DNA of 11,759 nucleotides, taken from NCBI RefSeq assembly GCF_937997465.1, contig NZ_CALKTQ010000286.1:1-11759 (forward strand), written 5' to 3'. Every line of letters begins with the position of its first letter. Position 1 is the first letter of the stretch. Under the pieces are notes generated by a model, which saw only the letters and a list, made by a program, of their open reading frames with translations, was not told the DNA's origin and ran no database searches. The translations under genes and the position numbers were made by a program. Positions 1 through 6,025 of the stretch are shown here, piece after piece. This DNA comes from an uncultured Campylobacter sp. (GTDB taxonomy: Bacteria > Campylobacterota > Campylobacteria > Campylobacterales > Campylobacteraceae).

Positions 1-15
1 TTTTTGCAAACTCAT
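1..15 (-). CDS. possible 5' end of the next gene of the znu operon (partial)
   Basis: On the minus strand an ATG at 15-13 opens a frame reading M-S-L-Q-K to the window edge. It lies 34 bp after the znuC stop codon and in the same direction. The expected missing partner of the operon is the ZnuB-type membrane permease, so this could be its first codons. No convincing ribosome binding site precedes this ATG, and a TTG in another frame (at 17-15, L-N-E-F-A) would also reach the edge. Only the position supports the call; the identity is inferred from operon logic. Confidence 0.3.
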
Positions 16-49
16 TCAAAGACGCTCAAAAGACAAGCCGCTGCTAAAT

Positions 50-805
50 TTAGTGACGTCCGCAGCCACATTCCTTTAACGCCACCTCCACATCGCAAAA
101 ATGCCTATGATCTCTCGCCAAATGCTCGATAAAATCCTGCTTGGAGCCGTGCGAGATCTCATGCATAAAAAGATCGTGATTGACGTAGGCGACTTTGGTG
201 GCGAAATTTAGCGTCAAATTTACGTCGTGGCTGATGAGCACGACGCCCGTGCCGTCAGCATTTATCTGCTTTAGCAGCCTATAAACATCGGCCTGGCCTT
301 TCGTATCGATGCTGGCGGTTGGTTCGTCTAGCATCAAAATTTTAGCCTTCGCGCAAAGCGCACGCGCGATATAGACGCGTTGGCGCTGTCCTCCGCTTAG
401 CTCGCCGATCTTTCGCCGCGTAAATTCGCCCATCCCGACGCGCTCGAGCGCCGCTTCGGCCTCTGTCTTGTCGTCCTTTCCGTAAAATCCAAATAGCTTT
501 TTATCTATCCGCCCCATCAAAACGACCTCGAGCACGCGCATCGGGAAGCTTTGATTTATCGGGATATTTTGCGGGACGTAGCCCACGGCCTTGCTCACGC
601 TAGCGGGTTCCTGACCGAACACCTCGATCGTCCCGCCGCTTGGCTTGTTTAGGCCTAGCATTAGCTTTAAAAGCGTGCTTTTACCGCCGCCGTTTGGGCC
701 TATGACGGCTAGAAAATCCTTGCAGTCGTATTCTAAATTTATGCCCTCAAACACGAGGTTCTCATCGTAACCGAAGCTCAAATTTCGCACCGAAATGTCG
801 CTCAT
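50..805 (-). CDS. znuC: zinc/manganese-type ABC transporter ATP-binding protein (ZnuC-like)
   Basis: This is the cytoplasmic ATPase that powers high-affinity metal uptake together with the ZnuA-type binding protein encoded upstream and a permease not in the window. The 251 residues show Walker A GPNGGGKST (36-44), the Q-loop glutamine in VPQ (79), the signature LSGGQ (136-140), Walker B ILMLDEP (156-162) and the H-loop ISHD (191-194). Length is normal for cluster-9 metal ABC ATPases. The last 20 residues are rich in His and Cys (HRHFC, then ECGCGRH at the end), which looks like an added metal-binding tail. The start ATG overlaps the stop of the preceding NicO-type gene by four bases (ATGA), indicating translational coupling. 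Zinc rather than manganese or iron is inferred from the His-rich partner and the adjacent Fur-family regulator. Confidence 0.9.
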   Translation of the reverse strand: MSDISVRNLSFGYDENLVFEGINLEYDCKDFLAVIGPNGGGKSTLLKLMLGLNKPSGGTIEVFGQEPASVSKAVGYVPQNIPINQSFPMRVLEVVLMGRIDKKLFGFYGKDDKTEAEAALERVGMGEFTRRKIGELSGGQRQRVYIARALCAKAKILMLDEPTASIDTKGQADVYRLLKQINADGTGVVLISHDVNLTLNFATKVAYVNHDLFMHEISHGSKQDFIEHLARDHRHFCDVEVALKECGCGRH

Positions 806-2367
806 AAAACGCTCACCTTACCCGAAATATAAAACATAAAAACGCCAAGCCCAAGCATCACAAAAAGCGCGGCAAACTCGCAGCAAGTCCGCAGCGCGCG
901 AAATCTCACTGCGCCCTTTAGCTTAAAGCCGCAAACGGCCGCCAGAAATATCACCGCACCCATCCCAATCCCCATAAACAGGCCGCTAGCAAGCCCCGCC
1001 GCGTAGCTGTTTAGGCTAAATGCTAGCACGAAAACCAGCAGTGTGCCAGGACACGGCACGAGCGAGCCAGCTAGTACCACCAGCCACTCGCTAGCTGTTT
1101 TTGGCGCCTCGTTAGAGGCCCTACAGGCTGCGCAGCCGCACTCGCTTTCGTGGGCGATAGGGCTAAATTTGACGGAATTTGCGCTCAAATTTGGCACGGA
1201 GTTTAAATTTGAACCAAAAACTTTACTCGCCCCATTTGCGCCTTTTTCGCCCGAGACAGGCGCGGCGGCAAAGCTAAATTTAGGCTTTAGCGCCGTTTTT
1301 TTAATCTTAGCATAGATCATATAAAGGCTCACACAAACGATCGTTACGGCCGAGATTTTCGTCATCGCGCCCGCTATGTCGCTGACCTTGTCCGTCAAAA
1401 ACGCGTTTAAAAAAACGTAGCTAAAAAGCACGAGCAAAAACGCTCCCGTAACGTGCGCGAATCCGACCTTCATCGCAAAAACCAGCGCGCGCGAGTAGCT
1501 GCCGCCGTTTGCGACGAAGTAGCTAGCCGTTAGCATCTTTGCATGCCCAGGGCCAGCTGCGTGCAAAAATCCGTAAAAAAAGCTGACCGCGGCTAGCAAG
1601 GCGAAATTTAGCGCGTTTAGCTCGGCGCTGTTTATCTTGATGAGCTCTTTTAAGCGCTCTAAAAACTGAAGGCTCATACCCGAAACGGAGTCAAATTTCG
1701 CCCTATCCTCGGCGTCTATTTGTTCTAAATTTTGCTTATTTTTTGGCTTAACCAGCGAGCTAAGCTCGGGCTTTGCAGGCTCTATTTTAGGCGCTTTTGA
1801 GGTCATCTCAAAAAATGCCGTACTCAAATTTACGTTTGGCACGAGATAAATTTTATCCGTGAGTGCGTAGGGCTGGGGCGAGCTTATTTTAAAGTTAAAA
1901 AATCCCTCGTGGTCAAAAACCTCGACCGTGACGACGCGGCCGTCCTTGACCGCTAAATTTAGCTCTAAAATATACTCGAAATTTAGCCTGCCCCCATCCA
2001 GATAAACCCGCTGCGAGAGCGTTTTGGTATGCAGGTTTACGGTCTCGCCCGCGCCGTCGTAGTAACCCACGCTAGTTAGATATCCGCGCGGCACGATGTA
2101 GTCGAGCAGGGATTTTTGCACCTTCCACGCTTCGTTTTTGCTAAGCGCTTTGTCGGCATTTTCGTCGTAGCTTTGTAGCGTTAGTTCGGTGAAATTTTCA
2201 GAAAACGTCCATGTTACGACGGCTGTTTTTATCATGTCGCCTTGCAGGTTAAATTTAATGTCGGCATGCGCGGTCGGAGTGTAAAGCGAGCACAGAGCGC
2301 AGGCGTGCGCAAAGCTAAAAAAGGACGCAAAAAGCGCGAAAATAGCGAGTATGCGTCCAAATTTCAT
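802..2367 (-). CDS. DUF1007-NicO fusion: periplasmic domain plus nickel/cobalt-type transporter
   Basis: This is a 521-residue inner-membrane protein. Residues 1-22 form a signal peptide, followed by a Cys/His segment (HACALCS). About 35-185 is a periplasmic DUF1007-type domain containing an EF-hand-like loop D68-x-N70-x-D72-x-x-L-S76-x-x-E79. From about 250 come some six membrane segments of the NicO/RcnA family, with HAAGPGHAK (269-277) and GSLVPCPG (434-441) as family motifs and H305 in a further helix. The long loop at 360-425 is low-complexity and carries HESECGCAAC (406-415), a likely metal site. The family moves Ni2+/Co2+ or other divalent cations. Placed between znuA and znuC, with its ATG directly after the znuA stop, it probably helps zinc handling, but whether it imports or exports is not readable here. 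Such proteins are sometimes misnamed ABC permeases. The ribosome binding site is weak, fitting coupling to znuA. Confidence 0.82.
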   Translation of the reverse strand: MKFGRILAIFALFASFFSFAHACALCSLYTPTAHADIKFNLQGDMIKTAVVTWTFSENFTELTLQSYDENADKALSKNEAWKVQKSLLDYIVPRGYLTSVGYYDGAGETVNLHTKTLSQRVYLDGGRLNFEYILELNLAVKDGRVVTVEVFDHEGFFNFKISSPQPYALTDKIYLVPNVNLSTAFFEMTSKAPKIEPAKPELSSLVKPKNKQNLEQIDAEDRAKFDSVSGMSLQFLERLKELIKINSAELNALNFALLAAVSFFYGFLHAAGPGHAKMLTASYFVANGGSYSRALVFAMKVGFAHVTGAFLLVLFSYVFLNAFLTDKVSDIAGAMTKISAVTIVCVSLYMIYAKIKKTALKPKFSFAAAPVSGEKGANGASKVFGSNLNSVPNLSANSVKFSPIAHESECGCAACRASNEAPKTASEWLVVLAGSLVPCPGTLLVFVLAFSLNSYAAGLASGLFMGIGMGAVIFLAAVCGFKLKGAVRFRALRTCCEFAALFVMLGLGVFMFYISGKVSVL

Positions 2368-3291
2368 TTATAGGCTCTTTGCGAAAATTTGCGCCGTTTT
2401 GCGTAGCTCGGCATCCCAATCAAGCGGCAGCTGATCGATCTCTACGACGCTAGCACCGCTTTCTTTAGCGATGGTTTGCGCAGCTTTTTTAGAAAACTGC
2501 GGAGCGACGAAAATGACCTTCACGCCGTGCTCTTTGGCTTCCTCGATGAGCTCTTTTAGCTCGGCCGGTTTTGGTTCTTTGCCATCCACTTCGATCGCGA
2601 TTTGCTCTAGATCGTAGCGCTTAGCAAAGTAGCCCCAAGACGGGTGATAGACGATAAATTCGCGGTTTTTGACGTTTGCTAGAGTATTTTTAATAAAGCC
2701 GTCAAGCTCGTCAAGCTTAGCTTCAAATTTAGCCAAATTCGCCTCAAAAAGCGCCTTGTTCTCAGGATATTTTTCGATTAGCGCGGCGGCGATATTTTTA
2801 GCTTGGACTTTTACCAAAACGGGATCTAGCCAGATGTGCGGGTCAAATTCGCCGTGGTGATGCTCGTGATCGTGGTGGTCATGGCCTGCATGCTCGTGTT
2901 TATGCTCGTGGGCTGCGTGCTCGTGCTTGGCGTCATGATGATCGTGGTCCGCGTGCTCGTGGTGGCCTTCAAATTTGATTTTTTCTACGCCCTCATCGGT
3001 TTTTACGATTTTGAGATTTGGATAAGATTTTTGAAATTTCGGCAGCCAAGCCTCCTCAAACTCGATCCCGATAGCAAAATATAGATCGCTTTTTTCAAGC
3101 GCGGTCATCTGTTTTGGCTTTGGTTCGTACGTGTGCGGATCGGCTCCTTTGCCTACCATTACGTTTACCTCGACCGCGTCGCCTGCGATTTGCTTGACGA
3201 AATAATGCTGCGGCAAAATACTGACGCTAACTTGCCCTTTGGCGTATAACGCGACTAAGCCCAAACATAAAAACGCGAAAATTTTTCTCAT
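2368..3291 (-). CDS. znuA: zinc ABC transporter substrate-binding protein (ZnuA-like)
   Basis: This is the periplasmic metal-binding protein of the cluster-9 ABC family, which delivers zinc to the ZnuB/ZnuC transporter. The 307 residues begin with a signal peptide (about 1-18, MRKIFAFLCLGLVALYA). Likely metal ligands are H53 (GADPHTYEP), H152 (FDPHIWLDP), H216 (VYHPSWGYF) and an acidic residue near D286 (EIDQLPLD). Between them lies the charged loop at 110-146, with 19 histidines in 37 residues interspersed with D, E and K. This is the hallmark of zinc-specific members and is thought to collect or sense Zn2+. It is first gene of a minus-strand operon, with ribosome binding site AAAGGAT seven bases before ATG. 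A TATAAT (3329-3324) lies upstream, and a palindrome shared with the divergent Fur-family gene suggests zinc-dependent repression. Manganese specificity is unlikely given the His loop. Confidence 0.92.
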   Translation of the reverse strand: MRKIFAFLCLGLVALYAKGQVSVSILPQHYFVKQIAGDAVEVNVMVGKGADPHTYEPKPKQMTALEKSDLYFAIGIEFEEAWLPKFQKSYPNLKIVKTDEGVEKIKFEGHHEHADHDHHDAKHEHAAHEHKHEHAGHDHHDHEHHHGEFDPHIWLDPVLVKVQAKNIAAALIEKYPENKALFEANLAKFEAKLDELDGFIKNTLANVKNREFIVYHPSWGYFAKRYDLEQIAIEVDGKEPKPAELKELIEEAKEHGVKVIFVAPQFSKKAAQTIAKESGASVVEIDQLPLDWDAELRKTAQIFAKSL

Positions 3292-3323
3292 TTTTATCCT
3301 TTCCGTGTTAAAATTTGGGCGAA

Positions 3324-3329
3324 ATTATA
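3324..3329 (-). promoter_or_regulatory. znuA operon promoter -10 box
   Basis: The minus strand reads GATATAAT, giving a perfect TATAAT with predicted transcription start near 3317 and a leader of about 26 bases to the znuA ATG at 3291. No good -35 is seen at the right distance (TTTGCA at 16 bp is the best), which is normal for Campylobacter sigma-70 promoters. Confidence 0.65.
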
Positions 3330-3335
3330 TCAAAA

Positions 3336-3348
3336 GCAACTTAGTTGC
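3336..3348. promoter_or_regulatory. candidate operator: palindrome between znuA and the Fur-family gene
   Basis: GCAAC-TTA-GTTGC is an inverted repeat with perfect 5-bp arms. It overlaps the -35 (TTGCAA, 3345-3350) of the plus-strand regulator gene and lies just upstream of the znuA -10, so one bound protein could block both promoters. It does not match the classic Zur or Fur consensus. That it binds the adjacent regulator is inference from position. Confidence 0.4.
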
Positions 3349-3373
3349 AAATTAATTTTTCTCAAGGTATAAT
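3345..3373 (+). promoter_or_regulatory. promoter of the Fur/Zur-family gene
   Basis: TTGCAA (3345-3350) and TATAAT (3368-3373) are separated by 17 bp, with a predicted start near 3380 and ATG at 3404. The -10 is embedded in the perfect 11-bp palindrome GGTATAATACC (3366-3376), a possible second operator that would allow autoregulation. Confidence 0.65.
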
Positions 3374-3403
3374 ACCCTAAAATTCTTAACGCGGAGGAAA
3401 AAT

Positions 3404-3778
3404 ATGGGCGAAAATTTGGAAGAAAAAGCCGGTTTTGAGGAGCTTTTAACGAAAAATGATATCAAAATCACTCCGCTTAGACTTGAGATTTTGCACATTT
3501 TACACGCCGCCGCCGCACCGCTTAGTTATGATGAAATTTTAGCGCAAATCGACGCGAACAAAACCACGTTTTACCGCTGTATGGACCTTTTTGAAGCTAA
3601 GGGCATCGTGCTAAAAAGCGAAAATAACCGCAAAAATTTCTACGAGCTTGAAAGCGGGGCAAAGGCGTATTTCGTCTGCGACGTCTGCCACAAGATGACA
3701 AACATCGACATGCCTCGTCTAAAACAAAATCACGTCAAAAGCGTCGTGGTTAAGGGTGTTTGCGACGAGTGCTTTTAA
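3404..3778 (+). CDS. short Fur/Zur-family metal-responsive transcriptional regulator
   Basis: This is a cytoplasmic winged-helix regulator, probably the zinc-responsive repressor of the divergent znu operon. At 124 residues it is clearly shorter than typical Fur/Zur (about 135-160). The DNA-binding half is intact: KITPLRLEILHIL (21-33) and recognition-helix region NKTTFYRCMDLFEAKGIV (52-69). Two CxxC pairs, C92/C95 (VCDVC) and C120/C123 (VCDEC), match the structural zinc site of the family. The usual His cluster just before the first CxxC is absent (AKAYFVC), and the dimerization segment between the pairs is about a dozen residues short. Thus the regulatory metal site is reduced or formed differently, with H96 and H110 as remaining candidates. 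The start is supported by GGAGG seven bases upstream of ATG. Zur is the favoured identity from context; PerR- or Fur-like roles cannot be excluded. Confidence 0.8.
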   Translation: MGENLEEKAGFEELLTKNDIKITPLRLEILHILHAAAAPLSYDEILAQIDANKTTFYRCMDLFEAKGIVLKSENNRKNFYELESGAKAYFVCDVCHKMTNIDMPRLKQNHVKSVVVKGVCDECF

Positions 3779-3930
3779 ATTTTTCGCTTAAATTTGACGG
3801 CAAATTTTGCAGCTTAAATCCGCTTGCCGAGCAAATTTTGTCGCAAATTTTATAAAAATACGATCTACTAAATTTAAAGCGGCCGCTTAGTCAAATTTAA
3901 AAACTCAAATTTAACGCTGGCGATTTAAAA
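3779..3930. other. AAATTT-rich spacer between convergent genes
   Basis: This gap lies between the 3' ends of the regulator (plus) and thioesterase (minus) genes. It has eight AAATTT copies, counting one across the left edge, with near-repeats GCAAATTTTG at 3810 and 3831. It also holds the perfect 12-bp palindrome AAGCGGCCGCTT (3877-3888), flanked on both sides by AAATTT. No T-tract terminator of classic form is seen; the palindromes may serve as bidirectional termination signals. No credible small gene was found. Confidence 0.5.
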
Positions 3931-4326
3931 CTAATCCTCGTAAAGCTTTGCAATCTCTGGCGGTATCGCGATCGGACGACCGCGCGCAAGATCAAAAAAC
4001 ACGTAAGTCGTCACCGCGCTAGCGACAGGTACGCCGTCCTTGCTAAACTCGTAAAAACGCTTAGAGCAGCTTCTTTTTTCGGGCTGCGTCCATGTTTTCA
4101 CACTCACTTTATCGCCCAAAAACAGCTGCCCGAGGTAGTCTATCTCGTGCCTGCGCACCATCCACGTGCGGTTTTGCGCGAGATTTGTCTCGATGAGGTC
4201 GCCAACGGCGTTTGAGTGCGCGTTGGCCACTTCTTGCATCCAAATCACGTAATGGGCGTTGTTTGCGTGATGGTTCACGTCGATGGCATCCTCGCCCACG
4301 GTAAATTCGTAGTAAAAAATTTTCAT
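3931..4326 (-). CDS. acyl-CoA thioesterase, 4-hydroxybenzoyl-CoA thioesterase (hotdog) family
   Basis: This single hotdog-domain protein of 131 residues is the usual length for YbgC/FcbC-type thioesterases, which hydrolyse acyl-CoA (or acyl-ACP) thioesters in the cytoplasm. The diagnostic N-terminal pattern is DVNHHANNAHYVIWMQEVA (16-34). The D16 before the HxNNxxY segment fits the catalytic aspartate. The later RRHEIDYLGQLFLGDKVSV segment matches the beta-sheet core. The ribosome binding site AGGAG precedes the ATG by five bases. The gene is divergent from the methyltransferase gene with only 51 bp between them. The substrate cannot be deduced; lipid or membrane acyl turnover is plausible from the family. 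Confidence 0.85.
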   Translation of the reverse strand: MKIFYYEFTVGEDAIDVNHHANNAHYVIWMQEVANAHSNAVGDLIETNLAQNRTWMVRRHEIDYLGQLFLGDKVSVKTWTQPEKRSCSKRFYEFSKDGVPVASAVTTYVFFDLARGRPIAIPPEIAKLYED

Positions 4327-4344
4327 TTTCGCTCCTAAAAACGC

Positions 4345-4354
4345 TAAAATTGTA
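4345..4354. promoter_or_regulatory. overlapping divergent -10 candidates
   Basis: In the 51-bp divergent gap the plus strand reads TAAAAT (4345-4350), a -10 candidate for the methyltransferase gene. The minus strand reads TACAAT (4354-4349), a -10 candidate for the thioesterase gene. They share two bases, so the two promoters would compete for polymerase. Sequence resemblance only. Confidence 0.35.
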
Positions 4355-4377
4355 GCAAAAATTTAAAGGCAAACAAA

Positions 4378-5097
4378 ATGAAAGAGATGTGGGACAAAAA
4401 GGCGGCGAACTATCCGCGATTTACGGGCGAGCCTAGCGTTTTTCATAGAGGGCTTTACGCTAAGATCGCCGAGTTTGGCGTCAAATTTGAGGGCAAAAGC
4501 GTCGTGGATATAGGCTGTGGCACGGGCGTGCATACGCTGTTTTTGGCGCAAATTTGCCGCGAGATAACGGGTATGGATATCTCGGGCGAGATGCTCAAAG
4601 TCATGGTTGAAGACGCGGTCAAATTTAATATTTCAAATTTAACCGCCGTTCAAAGCGATTTTAAAAACTTTAATCCAAACTGCGTTTACGACGTGGCTTT
4701 CAGTACAATGAGCCCCGCGATCGCGGACGAGGAGGATTTTGTCAAATTTATAAATTTGGGCGAAAAAAGGGTCTATCTTTGGTGGAACAAACCGCGTTAT
4801 TCAAGCGTTTTGGAGCTTTTTTACGAGGGCTCGCAGAGAGGGTGCTTTAAAGAAAAGGCAAATTTTTTCGAAGAGTACTTGCGCCGCGAAAATATCGCTT
4901 TTAACTCCTGCGTGCTCGAGGAGTCTCGCGAGCAAAAACGCACGCTTGAAGAGATGACGCAAAACGCGCTTTGGCATTTACAAATCGCAAATTTTACGCA
5001 CGATGAAAATGCGGTCAGATCGCGGCTAGAAAGCATCGCGCAGGACGGTTTCGTGACAGAAAAAATCGTCTCCTCAATGAAGCTTTTAGTTTTTTAA
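4378..5097 (+). CDS. class I SAM-dependent methyltransferase
   Basis: This 239-residue soluble methyltransferase has a Rossmann fold. Motif I VVDIGCGTG (42-50) binds S-adenosylmethionine, and MDIS (66-69) supplies the acidic residue for the ribose hydroxyls. VQSDF (91-95) and YDVAFSTMSPAI (104-115) correspond to the adenine-binding and active-site strands. The opening MWDKKAANYPRF resembles small-molecule methyltransferases of the UbiE/Methyltransf_11 type. An unusual WWNKPRYSS stretch (about 134-142) follows motif IV. The substrate is unknown and neighbours give no pathway clue. The start is the first ATG, with AAAGG eight bases upstream. The stop codon lies within the promoter of the following peroxidase gene. 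Confidence 0.85.
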   Translation: MKEMWDKKAANYPRFTGEPSVFHRGLYAKIAEFGVKFEGKSVVDIGCGTGVHTLFLAQICREITGMDISGEMLKVMVEDAVKFNISNLTAVQSDFKNFNPNCVYDVAFSTMSPAIADEEDFVKFINLGEKRVYLWWNKPRYSSVLELFYEGSQRGCFKEKANFFEEYLRRENIAFNSCVLEESREQKRTLEEMTQNALWHLQIANFTHDENAVRSRLESIAQDGFVTEKIVSSMKLLVF

Positions 5098-5099
5098 GA

Positions 5100-5105
5100 T
5101 ATAAT
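5100..5105 (+). promoter_or_regulatory. promoter -10 for the peroxidase-EAL operon
   Basis: GATATAAT gives a perfect TATAAT just after the methyltransferase stop, preceded by the T-rich run TTTTAGTTTTTTAA that Campylobacter promoters use in place of a -35. The predicted start near 5112 leaves about 29 bases before the TTG codon. The peroxidase and EAL genes would therefore be transcribed independently of the methyltransferase. Confidence 0.6.
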
Positions 5106-5140
5106 CGCTTTATTTATTTAAAATTTAAAAAGGATTTTAG

Positions 5141-6025
5141 TTGTCGCGAGCGTTTTTGCAGATATTTTCGTGCGTTTTATACTTCTTTTGCATTCAAACT
5201 TTCGCCGCTTCGCACGTTTTATCTCCGGTCGCTCAGCCGAAATTTGACGAACAAAAAGCCAGACTAGGCAAGGAGCTGTTTTTCGATGCCTCGATAAGCC
5301 CGAGTGGAACGCTATCTTGCGAGAAATGCCATAATCTTTACTGGGACTTAAGCGGCACGAGTAAAAAAAACGTAAAAATCTCCGCCGATGAGGAGATTAG
5401 CCCGCCAACTGCGCTAAACTCGGCGTTAAATTTTATCTTTTTTAAAAACGGCGAAGTTAAGGATATAGCCGAGCAGGTTAGACAGAGCTTGACCGGTAAA
5501 AATCAGCTTGCTAGCGAGCCGAAATTTCTAGTCCAAAAGGTAAATCAAAACTCCGTTTATAGGAATAAATTTGAAGAGCTTTATGAGGATGGGGTAAGCT
5601 TTGAAAGTATCGTCGATGCGCTGGTAAATTTTGAAAAGGCCCTCATCACGCCAAACGCCAAATTCGACAAATTTATCAGCGGCGACGAGAGCGTTTTCGA
5701 CGATGAGGAAAAGCGCGGATTTGAGCTTTTTAAAACAATCGGCTGCATAAACTGCCACAGCGGCGCAAATATAGGCGCAAATCTCTACTACGAGCTAAAA
5801 TTTGACGCAGACGGCAACAAAACCGGCCGCTACAAAGTACCCAGCCTGCGAAATATCGAAAAAACCGCGCCGTATCTTTATAGCGGCGAGCTAGCCGATC
5901 TAAAAGAGGCGCTAAAAATAATCGCTAAAATGCGTATAAACTACGATCTGAGCGGCGAGCAGACGCATGCGCTTTATAAATTCTTGCTGACTTTAAGCGG
6001 CGAAAAACCGGAAATTTTAAAATGA
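5141..6025 (+). CDS. secreted diheme cytochrome c peroxidase-family (CcpA/MauG-like) protein
   Basis: The family reduces H2O2 in the periplasm with electrons from c-type cytochromes, or oxidises partner proteins (MauG). The 294 residues start with a signal peptide (about 1-23). Two c-heme motifs follow, CEKCH (60-64) and CINCH (202-206), each in its usual setting: LGKELFFDASISPSGTLSC before the first and KVPSLRNIEKTAPYLYSGE (232-250) after the second. M264 is a candidate distal methionine. It is somewhat shorter than typical CcpA (about 320-340). The FWDG loop whose Trp lies between the hemes in the family reads FKNG (101-104), so classical electron transfer may be altered. The start is TTG at 5141, supported by AAGGA six bases upstream and by the signal peptide beginning there. 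Its stop overlaps the following EAL gene as ATGA, which points to a shared function. True peroxidase activity is uncertain. Confidence 0.85.
   Translation: MSRAFLQIFSCVLYFFCIQTFAASHVLSPVAQPKFDEQKARLGKELFFDASISPSGTLSCEKCHNLYWDLSGTSKKNVKISADEEISPPTALNSALNFIFFKNGEVKDIAEQVRQSLTGKNQLASEPKFLVQKVNQNSVYRNKFEELYEDGVSFESIVDALVNFEKALITPNAKFDKFISGDESVFDDEEKRGFELFKTIGCINCHSGANIGANLYYELKFDADGNKTGRYKVPSLRNIEKTAPYLYSGELADLKEALKIIAKMRINYDLSGEQTHALYKFLLTLSGEKPEILK

Noticed and set aside
802..2367. Interpreting the NicO gene as the missing ABC permease (ZnuB)
   Set aside because: The motifs HAAGPGH and GSLVPCPG and the DUF1007 domain belong to NicO/RcnA-type proteins; ZnuB permeases have a different helix pattern and no such periplasmic domain.
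2836..3084. Plus-strand open frame opposite the His-rich part of znuA
   Set aside because: It is the complement of the biased His/Asp codons (producing Val/Met-rich sequence), has no ribosome binding site and no family; a shadow of znuA.
3877..3888. AAGCGGCCGCTT palindrome as an intrinsic terminator
   Set aside because: The palindrome has no loop, so only about a 4-bp stem could form, and there is no T-run; kept only as part of the spacer description.
3779..3930. CRISPR-like or transposon-end repeats
   Set aside because: The repeated units are only 6-10 bp AAATTT palindromes with irregular spacing, and no spacer pattern, target duplication or transposase is present.
4109..4372. 87-codon minus-strand frame overlapping the thioesterase gene
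   Set aside because: It overlaps a clear hotdog-family gene in another frame and has an Arg-rich composition typical of out-of-frame reading.
5141..5143. Looking for an ATG start for the peroxidase gene instead of TTG
   Set aside because: No ATG near the signal peptide is in frame with a ribosome binding site; TTG at 5141 has AAGGA at ideal distance and starts a proper signal peptide.
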